NCBI GenBank assembly: GCA_003155565.1
Contig: PMDM01000429.1
Span: forward strand, 1 to 7,393
Length of the DNA stretch: 7,393 nt
Direction of reading: 5' to 3'
Source of the DNA: Methylococcaceae bacterium
GTDB taxonomy: Bacteria > Pseudomonadota > Gammaproteobacteria > Methylococcales > Methylomonadaceae
Part shown: positions 5,026 to 7,393 of the stretch, piece after piece
How positions within the stretch are numbered: position 1 is the first letter of the stretch
Layout: each line of letters begins with the position of its first letter
Notes under the pieces: generated by a model
What the model was told of the DNA's origin: nothing
Seen by the model: only the letters and a program-made list of their open reading frames with translations
Databases searched by the model: none
Translations under genes and position numbers: made by a program

Positions 5026-7393
5026 ATGACCAACGAAAAAAAACTTCTCCGCTCCGATATCGTCAAGGAATGTGGCGCAAGTTATTATGAACGTGGCAAA
5101 CAATACTACGAAGCGGGTTTGGTAGAGCAGTGTAAAATCACCAGTGAAGGCGCACTATTTAGCCAATTGAATGCCACCGTAGAAGGCAGTGCCAGCAGTC
5201 CGTACAAGCAAAATATTCGCATTGTATGGCGGCCTGATTACCGGTCTGCCGAGATCGAAGGCAGTTGTTCTTGTCCTATCGGATATAACTGCAAGCACGT
5301 TGTCGCCGTCTGCCTGACGTACCAGGGCGGCGGTCTTGAAGAAGTGCAAAAAAATTCAGGGGCCAGTTGTTTTCAATGGCTGGACAATATGCAGCACCAG
5401 CCGACTGTTCCGAAAAATGACGGCTCGCAAGAATTTGTTGCCTATATCCTAAAGCCAGCTAAGGTCAAAAACGAATTGACTATTGACCTTATTGTCACGA
5501 AAGAAAAAAAATTCGGTGGGCTGAGCAAAGGCCGCAAAACCAGCTTGCAAAATCTGCGTTACAGCTTCTCGTATTATTCTTACGTCAGGCAGGAAGATAG
5601 TGAGTTAATCAAAATCATCCTCGCCCTGGATAATTCTCTCGGTGGAGAACCTTTAGTTACAGGCTCTATGGGCGCTATCGCCCTGTCAAAATTATTACAA
5701 ACTGGCCGATTGTTTTGGCAAGATACAGAAGCACCTCCGCTTAAACCGGGTATTGCCCGTGATTTGCAGTTTAATTGGCAGCAGACCAGTAAAGGCGATT
5801 ATCAATTACACATTGCTATCGAACCAGCGGCATTGCCGATATTGATTGACCCGCCGCATTATCTGGATTCCGAAGAAGGCACCGTCGGTGGGTTTACGAC
5901 AGCCAGTATTAGTCAAGAGCAACTAAGAAATCTCCTTGCCGCACCGCCAGTACCGGAAAAAGTTGCCGATGAATTCAGTTACCGCCTGACTGTTGAGCAT
6001 CCCGAATTACCTTTGCCGCCACCCAAAAAAGTTGATCTGACAGAAATCACGGATTTGGAACCCATCCCCCGCCTTTTGTTGTTTGGAGATCAGGTCAACC
6101 CCAAGCAATACGTGCATTTCATGGAAGTTAACTTCAAGTACGGCGATTGGCTGCTACCTGCTCATGAGGCTAAGGACTATAGCGTAATAAAAACAAGCCA
6201 GGGCTTGGCACGTATCAAGCGGTCGTTAGCCGCTGAAAAAACAGCTATTGCGCGGTTGACGGAGCTGGGCTTTTCAACGGCACCTGGCACGGAAGCTGCT
6301 GCGAAGGATCTGGTTCTGGGCAGTTATGCAAAGTCGTCTGTGGACAGTGCGACACGCTGGGGATATTTTCTGGGAACCGTTTTGCCGGAATTGGAAAAGG
6401 ACGGCTGGAACATTGAATTCCGCGACAGTTTTTTGCTGGACTTTCAAGCTGTAGACAACTGGGACGCTGAGATCAGCGATAGCCAAAATGACTGGTTTGA
6501 GATGCGTTTTAATATCGAGGTCGAAGGGCAATCATTGCCGTTGTTGCCGCTTATTATGCCCGTGCTGGAGAATTATGACCTGCACAATCTGCCGGAATTG
6601 CTAAATATTCCCGTCAGTGATTACCGTTACCTGACCATACCCAGTGAAAAAATCAAGCCGTTTCTGGCAATTTTGCTGGAGTTATTTAGCGGCAGCACCT
6701 TGGACAAAAATGGTTCGCTAAAAATATCCCGCTTTAATGCCGCCAGCCTTGCCGAGATGGAGGCACACAGCTATGGCCTGTTTTCCATCAAGGGCGGTGA
6801 GGAATTAAGGAAGCTCGCACAAAAATTGAGCGACTTTCAAGGTATCGCCGATGTTCCCGTGCCTAATAACCTTCAGGCGACATTGCGGGATTACCAAAAA
6901 CTAGGGCTTAATTGGCTGCAATTTTTACGGGAGTATTCCTTCGCGGGCATTCTCGCAGACGACATGGGTCTGGGCAAAACCGTCCAAACCCTCGCACATT
7001 TGCTGGTGGAAAAACAAAGCGGACGCATGAAGGCCCCCAGCTTGATTATCGCACCGACCAGCTTGCTCAGTAATTGGCGGCGAGAAGCGGAACGCTTCAC
7101 TCCTGACCTTAATATGCTGATTTTACAGGGTACGGAGCGTAAGCAACTGTTTTACAAAATCAGGGATTACGACCTGATTATGACCACGTACCCCTTGTTA
7201 CCCAGGGACGAAGAAACACTGCTGGAACATCAATATCATTATTTGATATTGGATGAAGCCCAGATCGTCAAAAATCCGCTTTCAAAAGGCGCGCAAATCG
7301 TACGCCAAATTAAGTCCAGCCATCGGCTGTGCTTAACGGGTACACCAATGGAAAATCATTTAGGCGAACTGTGGGCGCAATTTGATTTTTTGA
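5026..7393 (+). CDS. SWIM zinc-finger SNF2-family ATPase/helicase (C-terminus cut by window)
   Basis: Predicted ATP-driven translocase acting on double-stranded DNA or DNA-protein complexes. The frame stays open from ATG 5026 to the window end, 789 codons. A SWIM zinc finger lies near the N-terminus: CSCPIGYNCKH with C81, C83, C89 and H91 (CxCx5CxH). A long middle region (about 100-600) corresponds to the part that precedes the motor in bacterial SNF2 proteins of this kind. The motor starts at about 620: LRDYQ (620-624), Walker A DDMGLGKT (645-652), motif Ia IAPTSLLSNW (from 675), DEAQ (743-746) and motif III LTGTPMEN (770-777). Motifs IV-VI and the second RecA lobe lie outside the window. 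The start has no clear Shine-Dalgarno sequence. It is transcribed away from the SCO-peroxidase gene. Cellular role unknown. Confidence 0.92.
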   Translation, partial: MTNEKKLLRSDIVKECGASYYERGKQYYEAGLVEQCKITSEGALFSQLNATVEGSASSPYKQNIRIVWRPDYRSAEIEGSCSCPIGYNCKHVVAVCLTYQGGGLEEVQKNSGASCFQWLDNMQHQPTVPKNDGSQEFVAYILKPAKVKNELTIDLIVTKEKKFGGLSKGRKTSLQNLRYSFSYYSYVRQEDSELIKIILALDNSLGGEPLVTGSMGAIALSKLLQTGRLFWQDTEAPPLKPGIARDLQFNWQQTSKGDYQLHIAIEPAALPILIDPPHYLDSEEGTVGGFTTASISQEQLRNLLAAPPVPEKVADEFSYRLTVEHPELPLPPPKKVDLTEITDLEPIPRLLLFGDQVNPKQYVHFMEVNFKYGDWLLPAHEAKDYSVIKTSQGLARIKRSLAAEKTAIARLTELGFSTAPGTEAAAKDLVLGSYAKSSVDSATRWGYFLGTVLPELEKDGWNIEFRDSFLLDFQAVDNWDAEISDSQNDWFEMRFNIEVEGQSLPLLPLIMPVLENYDLHNLPELLNIPVSDYRYLTIPSEKIKPFLAILLELFSGSTLDKNGSLKISRFNAASLAEMEAHSYGLFSIKGGEELRKLAQKLSDFQGIADVPVPNNLQATLRDYQKLGLNWLQFLREYSFAGILADDMGLGKTVQTLAHLLVEKQSGRMKAPSLIIAPTSLLSNWRREAERFTPDLNMLILQGTERKQLFYKIRDYDLIMTTYPLLPRDEETLLEHQYHYLILDEAQIVKNPLSKGAQIVRQIKSSHRLCLTGTPMENHLGELWAQFDFL

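Noticed and set aside
5155..7100. Minus-strand frames (5155-5349, 6274-6531, 6891-7100) inside the helicase region
   Set aside because: The plus frame is open through all of them and carries SWIM and SNF2 motifs, so these are antisense artefacts.

Overview
The window looks like chromosomal DNA of a gammaproteobacterium. The fumarase is of the FumC1-like class II type, the glutaredoxin-like (DUF836) domain has the [12 protein letters not shown] signature common in that class, and there is a periplasmic SCO/di-haem peroxidase fusion. A sulfur-oxidising or methylotrophic lineage would fit, but the genus cannot be fixed from the sequence. Hand counts of sampled 60-base lines give about 50% G+C in the peroxidase and helicase genes (higher in the fumarase) and about 37-38% in the gene pair at 1689-2886.

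Layout. (1) 1-661, minus strand: an open frame that begins with a complete DUF836 glutaredoxin-like module and runs without a stop into the N-terminal 140 residues of class II fumarase (fumC), which leaves the window at base 1. (2) 662-880: upstream region shared by this gene and the divergent toxin-antitoxin operon. It has a 10-bp direct repeat just ahead of the antitoxin. (3) 881-1536, plus strand: a VapB (AbrB-fold) antitoxin and VapC (PIN-domain ribonuclease) toxin with overlapping reading frames. (4) 1537-1688: a 152-bp convergent spacer with a weak inverted repeat and a possible decayed reading frame. (5) 1689-2886, minus strand: an A+T-rich two-gene operon, with a DUF5343 protein first and a HEPN-domain protein carrying an intact RNxxxH motif second. 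It looks like a second, less familiar toxin-antitoxin or abortive-infection module. (6) 2984-4906, minus strand: a secreted SCO1/SenC domain fused to a di-haem cytochrome c peroxidase of the MauG/CcpA type. (7) 4907-5025: a divergent intergenic region with a 12-bp perfect palindrome. (8) 5026-7393, plus strand: a SWIM zinc-finger SNF2-family ATPase, cut by the window end just after helicase motif III.

How it fits together. Housekeeping or respiratory genes (fumarase; SCO-peroxidase; SNF2 ATPase) flank a compact accessory patch at about 0.8-2.95 kb holding two RNA-targeting toxin systems facing each other tail to tail. The HEPN/DUF5343 pair, the DUF836-FumC in-frame junction and the SCO-peroxidase fusion deserve the closest look. 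No tRNA, rRNA, CRISPR array or complete insertion sequence was seen, and no convincing rho-independent terminator.
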